From Congeria kusceri (taxonomy: Eukaryota; Mollusca; Bivalvia; Myida; Dreissenidae), in contig JAPFQT010000086.1 in the NCBI GenBank assembly GCA_027627225.1, forward strand, positions 372,001 through 436,000: DNA of 64,000 nt, written 5' to 3'. Both the position numbers and the translations under genes were made by a program. Positions 22,526 through 32,915 of the stretch are shown piece after piece. Position 1 is the first letter of the stretch, and every line of letters begins with the position of its first letter. The notes below the pieces were generated by a model. That model ran no database searches and was not told where the DNA came from. It worked only from the letters and a program-made list of their open reading frames with translations.

Positions 22526-24033
22526 CAAGAGGGCCACGATGGCCCTAGGTCGCTCAGGTGAGTTTAAGGCATCCCAGTTTTGACCCCAGGGGCATCATTT
22601 GAACAATCTTTGTAGAAGACTGGTATGCAATGTTACATACCAAATATGAAACCACTGGGCCTTGAGTTTTCATAGAAGATTATTGAAGTAATTTTGCTAG
22701 TGAAGTCTATACAAACAATGTGGCCCCCGGGGCGTGGCCAGTTTTGACCCCAGGGCATCGTTTGAACAATCTTTGTAGAAGACACCTATACAATAATACC
22801 AACCAAATAACAAACCTCTAGGCCTCTGCGGTTTCAGAGAAGAAAATTGTCAAAGTTATTTAGCTATTTAAGTCTATGTAAATAATGTGACCCCCGGGGC
22901 GTGGTCAGTTTTTACCCCAAGGGCATCATTTGAACAATCTTTGTAGAGGACCACTATGCAATGTTTCATACCAAATACGAGACGATTTTGCAGTAATTTT
23001 GCTATTTAAGTCTATATAATCCACGTGACCCCGGGGCGTAGATAGTTTTGACCCCAGGGGTATCATTGAACAATTTTTGTAGAGGACCCGTATACAATGT
23101 TATTATTCACATACCAAACCTCTCGACCTTGCGGTTTTGGAGGAGAAGACATTTAGCTTTTCAAGTATATAGAAAAAATGTGACCCCTGGGGCGTGGCCA
23201 GTTTTTACCCCAGGGGCATCATTTGAACAATCTTTGTAGAGAACCCCTATATAATATTAACAATCTAATACCAAACCTCTCGGCCTTGCGGTTTCGGAGA
23301 AGATTTTCAAAGTTATTTAGTAATTTAAGTCTATATAAACCATGTGGCCACCGGGGTGTTGCCAGCTTTAACCCCAGGGGCATCATTGGAACAATTTTCG
23401 TAGAGGACCGCTATGGAATGTTACATACAAAATATGATACCTCTGGGTCTTGCGGTTTCAGATGAGAAGATTTTTAAAGTAATTTTGCAATTTAAGTCAG
23501 TATAAACAATGTGACCCCCGGGGCGTGGACAGTTTTGACCCCACGAGCATCATTTGAACAATCTTTGTAGAGGACCACTAGAGGATGCCACATACCAAGT
23601 ATGACACCACTGGGCCTTCCGGTTTCAGAGAAGATTTTTGAAGTAATTTTGCTGTTTAGGTCTATATTAAGAATGTAACCCCCAGGGCGTGGCCAGTTTC
23701 GACCCCAGGGGTATCATTTGAACAATCTTTGTTAAGGTCCACTAGAGGGTGCCAAATACCAAATATGAAAGCTCTCAGCTATGCAGTTTACGAGAAGAAG
23801 ATTTTTAAAGTTTTCACTTTTTAAATCTATTTTTAGCTCTGGTGATCTACATATGCAGCGGACCGAAACGATTTGAACAATTTTGAAAGAGGGTCACCCA
23901 ATGATTATTCCTGTGAAGTTTGATGAAAATCTGCCCAGCGGTTTAGGAGATGTTGTTTGAATGATAATGTTGACGCACGACGCACGACGGACAAAAGGTG
24001 ATCACAAATGCGCACCACGAGCACGCTGCGCTC
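22526..24033 (+). mobile_element. Pearl-like element, family 1, full length, eight core units
   Basis: The left end is CAAGAGGGCCACGATGGCCC followed by TAGGTCGCTCAGGTGAG. The right end is CGAGCACGCTGCGCTCAGGT followed by GAGCTAA. The core is eight units of about 150-166 bp with CATCATTTGAACAATCTTTG, CATACCAAATATGAAAC, CTTGCGGTTTCAGA, CTATATAAACCATGTG and GTTTTGACCCCAGGGG. The stretch before the right end (CTACATATGCAGCGGA, CGCACGACGGACAAAAGG) is family-specific. Copy A runs ACGTAAAAATAAGGAAAAAG across the site (about 6,260-6,282) with no element and no obvious target duplication. Open frames are by-products. Confidence 0.75.
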
Positions 24034-24333
24034 AGGTGAGCTAAAAAGTGTTAATGATGTGCACGATTTTAGATACAACACGTCATTAATGTTAACGAAT
24101 CGTCATATATACATAGCATAGCACAAGAGGTATGTGCGAAAAATATGCGTAAAACACAAATATAATAAAATCCCCGTATTCGTTTAAGTGTTTTCATATT
24201 CTCGTCGATACACTGTTCCTTAAAATTACACACGTACGAAATATGGTTGCATTTGAACAACAATAAATAACTTTATCGAATCAACATGCGTACATGGTTG
24301 AACAGCAGCGGGACAAGTCGCGTCAATATAACC

Positions 24334-24585
24334 GTCTCCGTAGCCTAGTGATTAGGGCGTTCGCATACGGAGTGGGAGGTTGAAGGTTCGAGTTTTGCCC
24401 AGGGCTTGTTCTGATATGGCCGGTTGTATACCCAGCAGCCAGTTAAATCGAAGGGTACCGATTGCCTTTCTGCCAAGCGCCCGTCATATAGGATAAAAAT
24501 TGGGAGTAAGGGTGTTCGTCAGTAAAGGCGTCTCATAAGTCAAAACTTGATGGCACTTAATCGCTAGAGGTGAAACGGTAATAAA
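24334..24585 (+). mobile_element. tRNA-derived SINE
   Basis: Head: CCGTAGCCTAGTGATTAGGG resembles a polymerase III A box region and GAAGGTTCGAGTTTTGCCC a B box. The body follows, with CCGATTGCCTTTCTGCCAAG and GATAAAAATTGGGAGTAAGG, to about 24,585. Copy A passes the equivalent point uninterrupted (AGTCGCATCAATATAGACTT, about 6,569-6,588), which places the SINE start directly after CAATATA. No oligo-A tail was resolved. Confidence 0.65.
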
Positions 24586-24637
24586 AACTTTATAGACGTC
24601 AACATAACAGGAAACATGCGCATCATGACAGTTTATC

Positions 24638-25180
24638 CAACCAGGCGACACAACAGCGTAAGACACCCAGGCGACACAACAGCGTAACACAATCAGGCGA
24701 CACAACAACATAACACAACTAGGCGACAAAACAGCGTAACACAACCAGGCGACACAACAGCGTAAGAAAACCGGGCGAAACAACAGCGTAAGGCAACCAG
24801 GCGACACAACGACGTAACACAACCAGGCGACACAACGACGTAACACAACCAGGCAACACAACAGCGTAACACAATCAGGCGACACAACAGCGTTACACAA
24901 CCAGGCGACAAAACAGCGTATAACAACCAAGAGACACAACAGCGTAACATAACCCGGCGACACAACAGCGTAATACAACCAAGCGACAAAATAGCTTAAC
25001 ACAACCTGGCGACACAACAGCGTAAACCAACCAGGCGACACAACAGCGTAACACAACCAGGCGACACAACAGCGTCACACAACCAGGCGTCACAACGACG
25101 GAACTCAACCAAGCGACACAACAATGGAACACAATCAGGCGACACAACGACGGAACACAGCCAAGCGACACGACGACGGC
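24638..25180 (+). repeat. 26-bp minisatellite, array 4 (copy B of array 2)
   Basis: About 21 copies, mostly CAGGCGACACAACAGCGTAA then CACAAC. Most units carry CAGCG, whereas array 2 mostly carries CGACG at the same place; a few CGACG units lie at 24,805-24,845 and at the right end. This is local homogenisation since the duplication. Confidence 0.9.
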
Positions 25181-25429
25181 CGGACAAAATTATGCTACAT
25201 AACGTTTCATGAACCTAGCTTGTGCACATGTTGAGTTATCGAAGGATCAAGGCTTTCACTGACAGACGGACGGACGGTCCACTATGACTTCAGATTGTTT
25301 TTACAATGCTCACTTTCTGCGTTGAATTTTACAACAACAAAATCATACACGAAATAAAGTTGCAGCATGATATGATAGTTCTATGTGCTCAATTACCATA
25401 ACTTTCGTTCCAACATCATCATGTCGCAG

Positions 25430-25570
25430 TGATGTAATTTATGTGAAACCCGCCTTTCGATCGGAAGATCGTGAGTTTGATTCCTACTCCGAGAGCCATC
25501 GAATTATCTTACTTAAAACTCAACGCGTAGTGGTTCTTCCTAGGAAACGGACTTGAAAGTGTCTCAAAAA
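25430..25570 (+). mobile_element. Decayed tRNA-derived SINE
   Basis: B-box-like GTGAGTTTGATTCCTACTCC after CCCGCCTTTCGATCGGAAGA. The tail word GTGGTTCTTCCTAGGAAACG matches CTGGTTCTACCCAGGAAATG in the SINE at 59,341-59,641, so both belong to one family. Confidence 0.45.
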
Positions 25571-25888
25571 GTGTTTGAATTTCGACACTCGATCTTTAAT
25601 AATCTAAATGTAATTTTACAACTAAACTTGACGTCCATAATGGCATTAAATTTTGTTTGTTCAATGCTGACTTTCTTTGTGAAGTTTTTTTCCCCATTAA
25701 AATCAGCATAGGATAAAAAAGTAGAGTAACTCTTATTGTTGCACAAATACTTCTGTTACCATAGCAACCACAATTTAGTAAGATTTAAAAGGAAAACAAT
25801 GTGTATAATCACCTTATTTCTCACTCATTAAGCACATAAAGTTATTGCAGGATCTACATTTTCTCGGAGAAAGAGACAGTTATTACTT

Positions 25889-25975
25889 CTGGGGCCATAT
25901 TCCAGAGATACACCTTAAGTAGAATCCTATCCTTATATCACCATTTTTCATTCCACGAAATTGGCTAAGTATATG
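25889..25975 (+). mobile_element. Half of a TATTCCAGAAACACCTTAAG-type MITE
   Basis: GGGGCCATATTCCAGAGATA then CACCTTAAGTAGAATCCTATCC, followed by ATTCCACGAAAT. It matches one end of the element at 27,383-27,631. The other end was not found. Confidence 0.4.
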
Positions 25976-26042
25976 TATTAATTTTCAACTTATTATAAAT
26001 TATTGTTTACACAACTGTAAATTTAAAATGCTGTATATAAAA

Positions 26043-26530
26043 CAAGAGCTGTTTGTAAAAAAAAGTAATGCCCCCTCTAGGTTAAAATGGCTAAGAAGCC
26101 TAATTTTGATAATCAAGGGCCATAACTCCACAGTTACTTCGACGATTTGTTTAATTATCTAACTTAACGGAGATAATACGCCTACAAAGATTTTAACAAT
26201 CATCTTTTGGCGAGGATCGGCTATGAACTGTCGGATTTAGAGAATATAAACGGCTAAAACGGCCAATTTTAGATCATTCAATGACCATAACTCCGCAATT
26301 CCAGGGCCGATTTGGCTGATTATTGAACTTGATCAGATATTATTATAACACACATTTTCAGGAAGTTTGGTTAAGATCGAATGAAAGCTGTTGGACTTAG
26401 AAAGCCGAAACGACTAAAAAGGCCAATTTCAGATAATTCAAGGACAATTAACTCCAAAATGTCTGTGGCAATTTGGCCGATAATTGAACATGACCTACCT
26501 TAGACCGTATAAATTATTATTAGGGATGTC
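26043..26530 (+). mobile_element. Pearl-like element, family 3, 3'-truncated
   Basis: Left end ACAAGAGCTGTTTGTAAAAA, then CCCCTCTAGGTTAAAATGGC. Core units of about 155-160 bp carry AAGGGCCATAACTCCACA, GGCTGATTATTGAACTTGA and GTTGGACTTAGA. It stops near 26,530, where CGAATATTCGAATACG-type simple sequence follows. Confidence 0.55.
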
Positions 26531-26736
26531 AAAGACTAATCGAATATTCGAATACGTGACCGAATACTCGAATATTAAATACCGACAGACAGACCGACAG
26601 ACATTGGAACTAAATATTTTAAAGTAAACTGAAAATGTTTCTGGAATAGGGCTACATATTCCCTTTATACAATGTTGCTAAGATAAGTATGTCTCATGAT
26701 CTGTACAATAGCAGCGGATTGGTCATAAATTAAAAT

Positions 26737-26812
26737 TATTATTATCATTACGGTATAATAATAATAATAAATATAAATAAAATTATTATTATTATTATTA
26801 TTATTATCGATG
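26737..26812 (+). repeat. TAA/ATT microsatellite pair
   Basis: A (TAA)n block followed directly by an (ATT)n block, giving a short AT-only inverted arrangement around 26,783. Confidence 0.85.
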
Positions 26813-26849
26813 ACGATACTAAGATATTGTTAAACTAATATTCTAACAC

Positions 26850-27182
26850 GATAGTCGTTAATTTTTCTATAGAAAAGGAACAAAGTTATTGTTAATAAAC
26901 TACCAAATTAACAACGCAAAAAGAAGTCCCGATTCTGAGCGGAGTACAGTAAAAAGTAGTTCCAATTACTATTGCAAAAATATATGTCAAATAATATTTG
27001 AATCTAAATAATTTTCGCATTATCTTTGTTTATCGGATAATAAACAACTCTTTATCGTTCTGATGCGTGGATATTAAACAACACTAGCTAACGCCCTCGT
27101 GGTTTAATTCATACGCATCAGGACTCCAAATCGTTGTTTACTGGCCGATAAACAACGATAAATCGAAAAGTATTTCTTAAAT
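26850..27182 (-). mobile_element. Foldback repeat, full unit, minus orientation
   Basis: The complete family unit on the minus strand: head at 27,182, palindromes at about 27,130-27,160 and 27,025-27,050, inner arms GTTCTGATGCGTGG and ACGCATCAGGACTC. The tail holds CGATTCTGAGCGGAGTACAG and TTAACAACGCAAAAAGAAGT. It shows the family inserts in both orientations. Confidence 0.65.
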
Positions 27183-27382
27183 CGTTCAGAACGTGTAATA
27201 GGGTTGTCCTGCAACATCACGATATCCTCGTGCACAGTGTACATGTACAGTCATGAAAGTTGCCTGCTCGATCGATTACAGCAAAGCACGAGGAAATCGT
27301 GAAATTCGCGTGTCATACAGAAAAGCTATTTTTAGCTTCCGGCAGTTTCTGGTTTAAAATATGATGTCTACACAAGACATAT

Positions 27383-27631
27383 GGGGTCGTATTCCAGAAA
27401 CAATTTAAGTTTACCTTATAGTATTGTCACTTAAGTTTTGATTTTTGTATGTACATAAAAAAACTACATGAAATCAAATTAAAGCGAAGTAAATAGTAGT
27501 AAATAATTAGTTGGAAAGTAGTGAATTCTAAGCAAGATTTCATGTACATACGGAATAAAAGACAAATGATGATCTTTAGGCTTAGGATAAGATTTTACTT
27601 AAGGTGTTTCTGAAATATGTACCATGAGGTC
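27383..27631. mobile_element. TIR MITE (TATTCCAGAAACA family)
   Basis: Left end GGGGTCGTATTCCAGAAACA then ATTTAAGT. The right end, read on the minus strand, gives TTTCAGAAACACCTTAAGTA with AAATCTTATCCTAAGCC. The 249-bp element has no coding capacity. A related half lies at 25,889; GGGGCCACATTCCTGAAACC at 60,439 is probably another. Confidence 0.55.
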
Positions 27632-27732
27632 ATATTTATATAGATTCCTAAGTAAAAATAAGGAAACAATAACAATATGAGTTTGAAACACTATACTTCG
27701 GAACATGTGCATGCTGACAAATACATTAATAA

Positions 27733-28440
27733 CAAAAGCTGTTTGTAAAAAAGTTATGCACCTCTAGGTTAAAATAGCTAAAACGGCTTAATTTAGATAA
27801 TCAAGGGCCATAACTTCACAGTTACTGGGACGATTTGGTTGATTATCAAACTTAACCGAGATAATACGCCCACAAAGATTTTCACCAAGTTTGATGAAGA
27901 TCGGCTATTAACTGTTGGACATAACAGACAGAAACGGCTTAAAAGGCCAGTTTTATATACCGGTAATTTAAGGGCTATAACTCCACATTTCCTGTGACAA
28001 TTTGGCTGATTATGGAACTTGACCTAGAAATTATTATTACAAACACTGTCATGAAGTTTGGTGAACATTGGATAAAAAAAAACTGTTGAACTCAGTGAGC
28101 GGACACGGCGAAAAAGCCTAATTTTAAATATTCAAGGGCCATAACTCCACAATTCCTGGGGCGATTTTGCTGATTATCGCACTTGACCTAGATATTATTA
28201 TTACAAACATTTTCATGAAGTTTAGTGAAGATCGGATGAAAACTGTTGGACTTAGAGAGCGGAAACGGCTAAAAAGCCAATTTTAGATAATTCATCGGCC
28301 ATAACTCCACAATTGCTGATTATAGAACTAGACCTAGATATTATGCCCACAAACATTTTCTTGAAGTTTGATGAAGATCAGATGAAAACTGTTGAACTTC
28401 GAGAGCGGAGACGAAGTTGTCTACCGACCCACCGGCATTA
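27733..28440 (+). mobile_element. Pearl-like element, family 3
   Basis: Left end ACAAAAGCTGTTTGTAAAAA with CACCTCTAGGTTAAAATAGC. It has four to five core units with GGGCCATAACTCCACA, TGACCTAGATATTATTATTA, TTTCATGAAGTTTGGTGAA and GAGAGCGGAAACGGC. The right end is near GACGAAGTTGTCTACCGACC. A GAGCTAA end is not visible. Confidence 0.55.
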
Positions 28441-29034
28441 ACGTTTTGTGACAAAATCTTCAAACAACGCATTTCTTTGTCAAAATCCAGAGGTAACATT
28501 TGAGAATAATGGTATTTTTCTGAATTTGCGACTACGACTTGTCATAAATACCAGGCTTATTTGAGTACCGGATTTTAGTATAAATGGTTCCGATAGATTT
28601 CCGTAAGATTGATGATTGTGCTATTACATGTATTATTATAGCTTTAAGTTTATGTTACCACTGTATTTTATACATTGTACTTCGTTCGCATACATTTCCT
28701 CAAACGAGCTATTTCACAATCCCATACTTACTAAAGACTATTCTTGAAAATGTTCTATTATAATAACGCTGTTAATGTGAGTAACTCTTGGTACCTACCG
28801 GTATGCAAATTTAAGCATCCTTTATTCAGGCTAATTGGCATTAGTACTCGGCATATTTGCAAACGCATAATTGTTTTCTAGAGACTAAGTCTATTCTTTA
28901 CTTTTTAGTCTAATATTGGGTTCTTGAATACGGGCCAGATCGCTTCCAACACTCATTTTAAATCGGAAAAGATGTGGCCTCTTAACTGCAAATTAACATC
29001 GCACACGTTGTGTTGGGAATTTTTTGATTCAGAA

Positions 29035-29175
29035 ATATTTTTTAATTAATCGTTGTTTATCGGTCAATAAACAACAATAGATCTGATGCAACAAAGAGTT
29101 GTTTATTGACCGATAAACTACGATAATGCGAAAATTATTCCGATTCTTACATGATTGAACATATATTTTTGCAGA
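29035..29175 (+). mobile_element. Foldback repeat, core only
   Basis: Only the two palindromes remain (TCGTTGTTTATCGGTCAATA and GTTGTTTATTGACCGATAAA) with a short TCTGATGCAACAAAG loop and part of the tail. The usual inner 80 bp is deleted. Confidence 0.55.
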
Positions 29176-29280
29176 GACTTGTTCACAGATTTTTCGTAAT
29201 TTAAGTAAATGTCATTAAATGTCTTTACTGCAAAAAAAAACAGCAGCATCTGGAGTAATCTAAAACAAATATTATATAAA

Positions 29281-31096
29281 GAACAAACGCTGTCAGAGGA
29301 CAGCGCGCTCGACTATTCGAAGTATTTCGGTTGGTACATATTTTTGAAAGTGGAAGGGACCTACATTTGTTGAAAAACAACGCTGAGTTATAGCATTTAT
29401 TTCATCAATTTATTCCAAGTTTCGAGTGAACACCTTATGTGCTTTAGAAATTATAAGACTTTGGAACAAAAACTTCAAATCTGCTGCGTCACAGATTGGA
29501 AAATTGACAAAAATGGAAAAAAAAATGTTTCAAATCTAGAAACACAAGATATTATTAAATAGAACTGACTAAATTAACATTGTTGACGCATTAACAAAAG
29601 TTCCAAACACCTTGGTTTAATCATTACAACGCATTCTTTCAATCCGATTTCAAAAGCGTTCGAGACGCTTTTTAACTATTTACAACTCGTAGGTTGTTGT
29701 TGTGAAATTATCACGTGATCCAAACTGCCAATTAATTACGCTTCCGGAGTCCCGTTGTTTACAAAACATAAGTCCGAAATTACAAGTAGCGCTCCGTGCA
29801 AATGACTTTACAGGCGCGGTTAGAGCATCCGCCTCTCACGCCGAGGACCCAGGTCCAATGCCCGCAAGTGCTCATAATTATTTATGTTCATTTCAATGCT
29901 GTTAGAAGTAATCTTTCTTTGCACGATATCTTTCAAATATTTTTGGTGAAATAAAGAGGTATATCAATAAACGTAAATTACAAAAATCATATACAATACT
30001 ATATTATCTCTCGTTTGAATCAGCTATTGGAATCGCATCTGGCGTGTTAATAAACGGACCGAAATTACAATTACTCAGTAGCACACACCGACTAGTCCTA
30101 GTCTATTTTTAGACGGGCTTTCTCAAAAGAGTCGTTTCGTCTGCTATTATTTGCATTGTTATTATACTATTAAGCGGTGCTTCATTTGCTGTATTTGATG
30201 ACTATCATATTATTTGCATTACAAACAACGTTTATGGCCTCATTCATATATGTCTAATCATCTGTGAAGTTGCAGCTTTGACCTGAAAATCTATATAAAA
30301 AGTGGGCAAACCTCTGCCAAAATACAACAGTGTTAAAGAGATTATAGCAATTGATGCTGGAGTTGATTAAAAAGATGTATTAAAAGTTTCTAATAAAAAC
30401 CTTATTTTGTTTAGAAATTATAAGACTTTTGAATAAAAACTTTACACTTAAAAACTATGTGAAAAGGGGGTTAACTCTGTCAAAATACAAAACAGGGTTA
30501 TATGGATTGTGGCACCGGATGATGTAGTTGATGACAAAGGTATTTGCCAAGTTTCAATTGAATAACCTATAAAGTTTTGAAGCTATAAAACTTTTGAATA
30601 GAAATTTAAATATAAAAAAGCTGTGTGCAAAAGGGACATTACTATGCCAAAATACAAAACAGAGTTATAGGGAATGTTGCATCTGATGCTTGAGTTGATG
30701 GTTAAGGTATATTCCCTTTTTCAAGAGAATAGCCTATGAAGTTTTGAGTTTACAATACTTTCGAATAAAAACTAACCGAAAATATATGTGAAAAAGAGGC
30801 ATAATTCTGTTAAAATACAAAACTTTGTTATGGGGAATGCTAATATTTGAATATTAACTTTGACCAGAAAATCTATGTGAACAATGGCGTAACTCTGTCA
30901 GTATAAGAAACTGAATTATGGGAGTTGATGCTGGAGTTGATGACCAAGTTATATTCCAAGTTTCAAGTGAATAACTTATGTATTTTGAAGTAACAAGACT
31001 TCTGAATAAAAACTTTAACCAAGATCAGACGCCGACGCCGACACCGACGCTGGGGGTAGTAGGAAAGCTCACCTATTCTCCGAATAGTCGAACTAA
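29281..31096 (+). mobile_element. Pearl-like element, family 2, with nested insertion
   Basis: Left end GAACAAACGCTGTCAGAGGA and CAGCGCGCTCGACTATTCGA; right end GAATAGTCGAACTAAAA preceded by GACGCCGACGCCGACACCGA. Core units of about 165 bp resume at 30,280 and run to 31,020 (GGCATAATTCTGTTAAAATA, TTATGGGGAATG, ATTCCAAGTTTCAAGTG). The block 29,485-29,880 interrupts the first unit and belongs to another element. Confidence 0.6.
29485..29880 (+). mobile_element. SINE-like element with 3' tRNA-like module
   Basis: Begins CACAGATTGGAAAATTGACA, has CATTACAACGCATTCTTTCA in the body, and ends with a tRNA-like module (GCGCGGTTAGAGCATCCGCC, then CTCACGCCGAGGACCCAGGT). The same module order, in reverse orientation, is found at 31,117-31,422. 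The tRNA-like part sits at the end of the element and not at its start, which is unusual for SINEs. Confidence 0.45.
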
Positions 31097-31116
31097 AAAC
31101 AGGTAAATTAAAGAAA

Positions 31117-31422
31117 ATGCCATCGCCGGGATTCGAACCCGGGACCTTTGAGTTCAAAAATCTCGTGCCATTCGGCCATTCGGACATGTACATTTTGCTT
31201 GTAAGTGATACGCGTGTTTTCCAAAATACCGACGAAATGCGTTACAAACGCTTTATTATTTTACCATTTGAATTCATGATTATCCATAAACGAAACGATA
31301 TTTCCAAGATATTTCTTAGTCATGAGTGTTAGTTCGCTTGATTGTATAGGATGTATAATTTCTTATTGAAATATATGACAAACATTTTGAAAATTTGCCA
31401 ATCCGTGAACAGGTCCCTTTAA
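31117..31422 (-). mobile_element. SINE-like element with 3' tRNA-like module, minus
   Basis: On the minus strand it starts AAAGGGACCTGTTCACGGAT, continues GGCAAATTTTCAAAATG, has TTTGTAACGCATTTCGTCGG, and ends with a tRNA-like module at 31,187-31,119. The latter has GGCCGAATGGCACGAG and a perfect T arm CCGGG-TTCGAAT-CCCGG. Its acceptor and anticodon stems do not pair properly, so I do not call a functional tRNA. Confidence 0.5.
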
Positions 31423-31668
31423 ACTTACATTATTATCCCATTTACTTCAATATAGGGGAAACCACTGCTGCCTGGAGTTTGTACAGGAGTACATTCCAGT
31501 TGTCTCCCTTGCAATGGACTATCAGTTTGTTCACTAGTTAGTTTTCATGTTTGCTCGAAATTTACATGCATTCTGTTTCGGTTGCGAATACAATAATCAT
31601 AAATGAATCGGTTTATAATATTTTAACTTTAATTCTATCATATTTTCTAATGAGCATTGCTGAACCGC

Positions 31669-32478
31669 CCAACAGACTTGGGGAAATACTAGCGCTCCAA
31701 CATACTTGGAGAAAGACTAGCGCTCAAACACACTTAGAGTATCCCTATCGCTCCACAGTTAGAGGAAGACTATCACTCCAACAGACTTGGATAAAGACAA
31801 GCTCTCCAACAGACTTGGAGAAAGACAAGCGCTCCAACACACTTAGAGAAGACTAGCGCTCCAACAGACGTGGAGAAGACTAGCGCTCCAACAGACTTTG
31901 AGAAAGACTAGCGCTCCAACAGACTTAGAGAAGACTAGCGCTCCAACGGACTTGGAGAAAGACTAGCGCTCCAACAGACTTAGAGAAGACTAGCGCTCCA
32001 ACAGACGTGGAGAAGACTAGCGCTCCAACAGACGTGGAGAAGACTAGCGCTCCAACAGACGTGGAGAAAGACGAGCGCTCCATCAGACTTGGAGAAGACG
32101 AGCGCTCCAACAGACTTGGAGAAAGACTAGCGCTCCATCAGACTTGGAGCAAACTAGCTCTCCAACAGACTTGGAGAAAGACAAGCGCTCCAGCAGACTT
32201 AGAGAATACTAGAGCTACAACAGACTCAGAGAAGACTAGCGTTCCAACAGACTTGGAGAAGACTAGCGCTCCAACAGACTTGGAGAAGACTAGCGCTCCA
32301 ACAGACTCAGAGAAGACTAGCGCTCCATAAGACTTAGAGAAGAATAGCGCTCCAACAGACTTGGAGAAGACTAGCGCTCCAACAGACTTGGAGAAGACTA
32401 GCGCTCCAACAGACTTGGAGAAAACTAGCGCTCCAACAGACTTAGAGAAGACTAGCGCTCCAACAGACTTGGAGAAGA
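31669..32478 (+). repeat. 27-bp minisatellite
   Basis: About thirty copies; the first 20 bases of the unit are GACTAGCGCTCCAACAGACT, then TGGAGAA. The 27-bp period equals nine codons, so short stretches read as TSAPTDLEK repeats. Scattered 28-bp units (AGAAAGAC) break the frame, and no start or flanking exon fits, so I regard it as non-coding. Confidence 0.9.
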
Positions 32479-32915
32479 CACCAACACACTCATTTTGTGA
32501 AAAGAAAGCGCTGCAACACTCAATTAATTAATGTAAGACTAGCGACCCACCACACATACTTTGTGCAAGAACAGCGCTCTAACACACTTATTTTATCCAA
32601 GACTAGCACGTCAACACACTTATTTTATACAAGACCAGCGATCTAACACTTTTATTTTATCCAAGACCAGCGCTCTAACACACTGATTTTATCCAAGACT
32701 AGCGCTCCAACACACTTAGTTTGTCCAAGACCAGCACTCTTACACTCTGATTTTATCCAAGACCAGCGCTCTAACACACTTATTTTATCCAAGACTAGCG
32801 CTTTACACCATTATTGTATCCAAGACCAGCGCTCGAACACACTTATTTTATCCAAGACCAGCGCTCGAACACACTTATTTTATCCAAGACCAGCACTCTA
32901 ACACACTTGTTTTAT
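32479..32915 (+). repeat. 32-bp minisatellite, continuous with the 27-bp array
   Basis: About thirteen copies; the unit runs CACACTTATTTTATCCAAGA then CCAGCGCTCTAA. The core AGACTAGCGCTC.AACA is shared with the 27-bp unit. The rest (TTATTTTATCCA) replaces AGACTTGGAGA. Transition units at 32,490-32,620 are irregular. Confidence 0.85.

Larger units (their letters stand above)
16170..25180. repeat. Segmental duplication, copy B
   Basis: The partner of copy A, in direct orientation. It is longer because of insertions absent from A: 16,219-16,790, 17,826-18,575, 18,639-19,858, 21,751-22,105, 22,526-24,033 and 24,334-24,585. The same two minisatellites appear in the same order and orientation, near the middle and at the right end. 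Confidence 0.75.

Noticed and set aside
31119..31187. Functional tRNA on the minus strand
   Set aside because: T arm is perfect but acceptor and anticodon stems do not pair; it sits at the end of a dispersed element.
32007..32330. In-frame TSAPTDLEK nine-residue repeat that could suggest a structural protein
   Set aside because: 28-bp units break the frame repeatedly, no plausible upstream coding sequence, and the neighbouring 32-bp units are out of phase.
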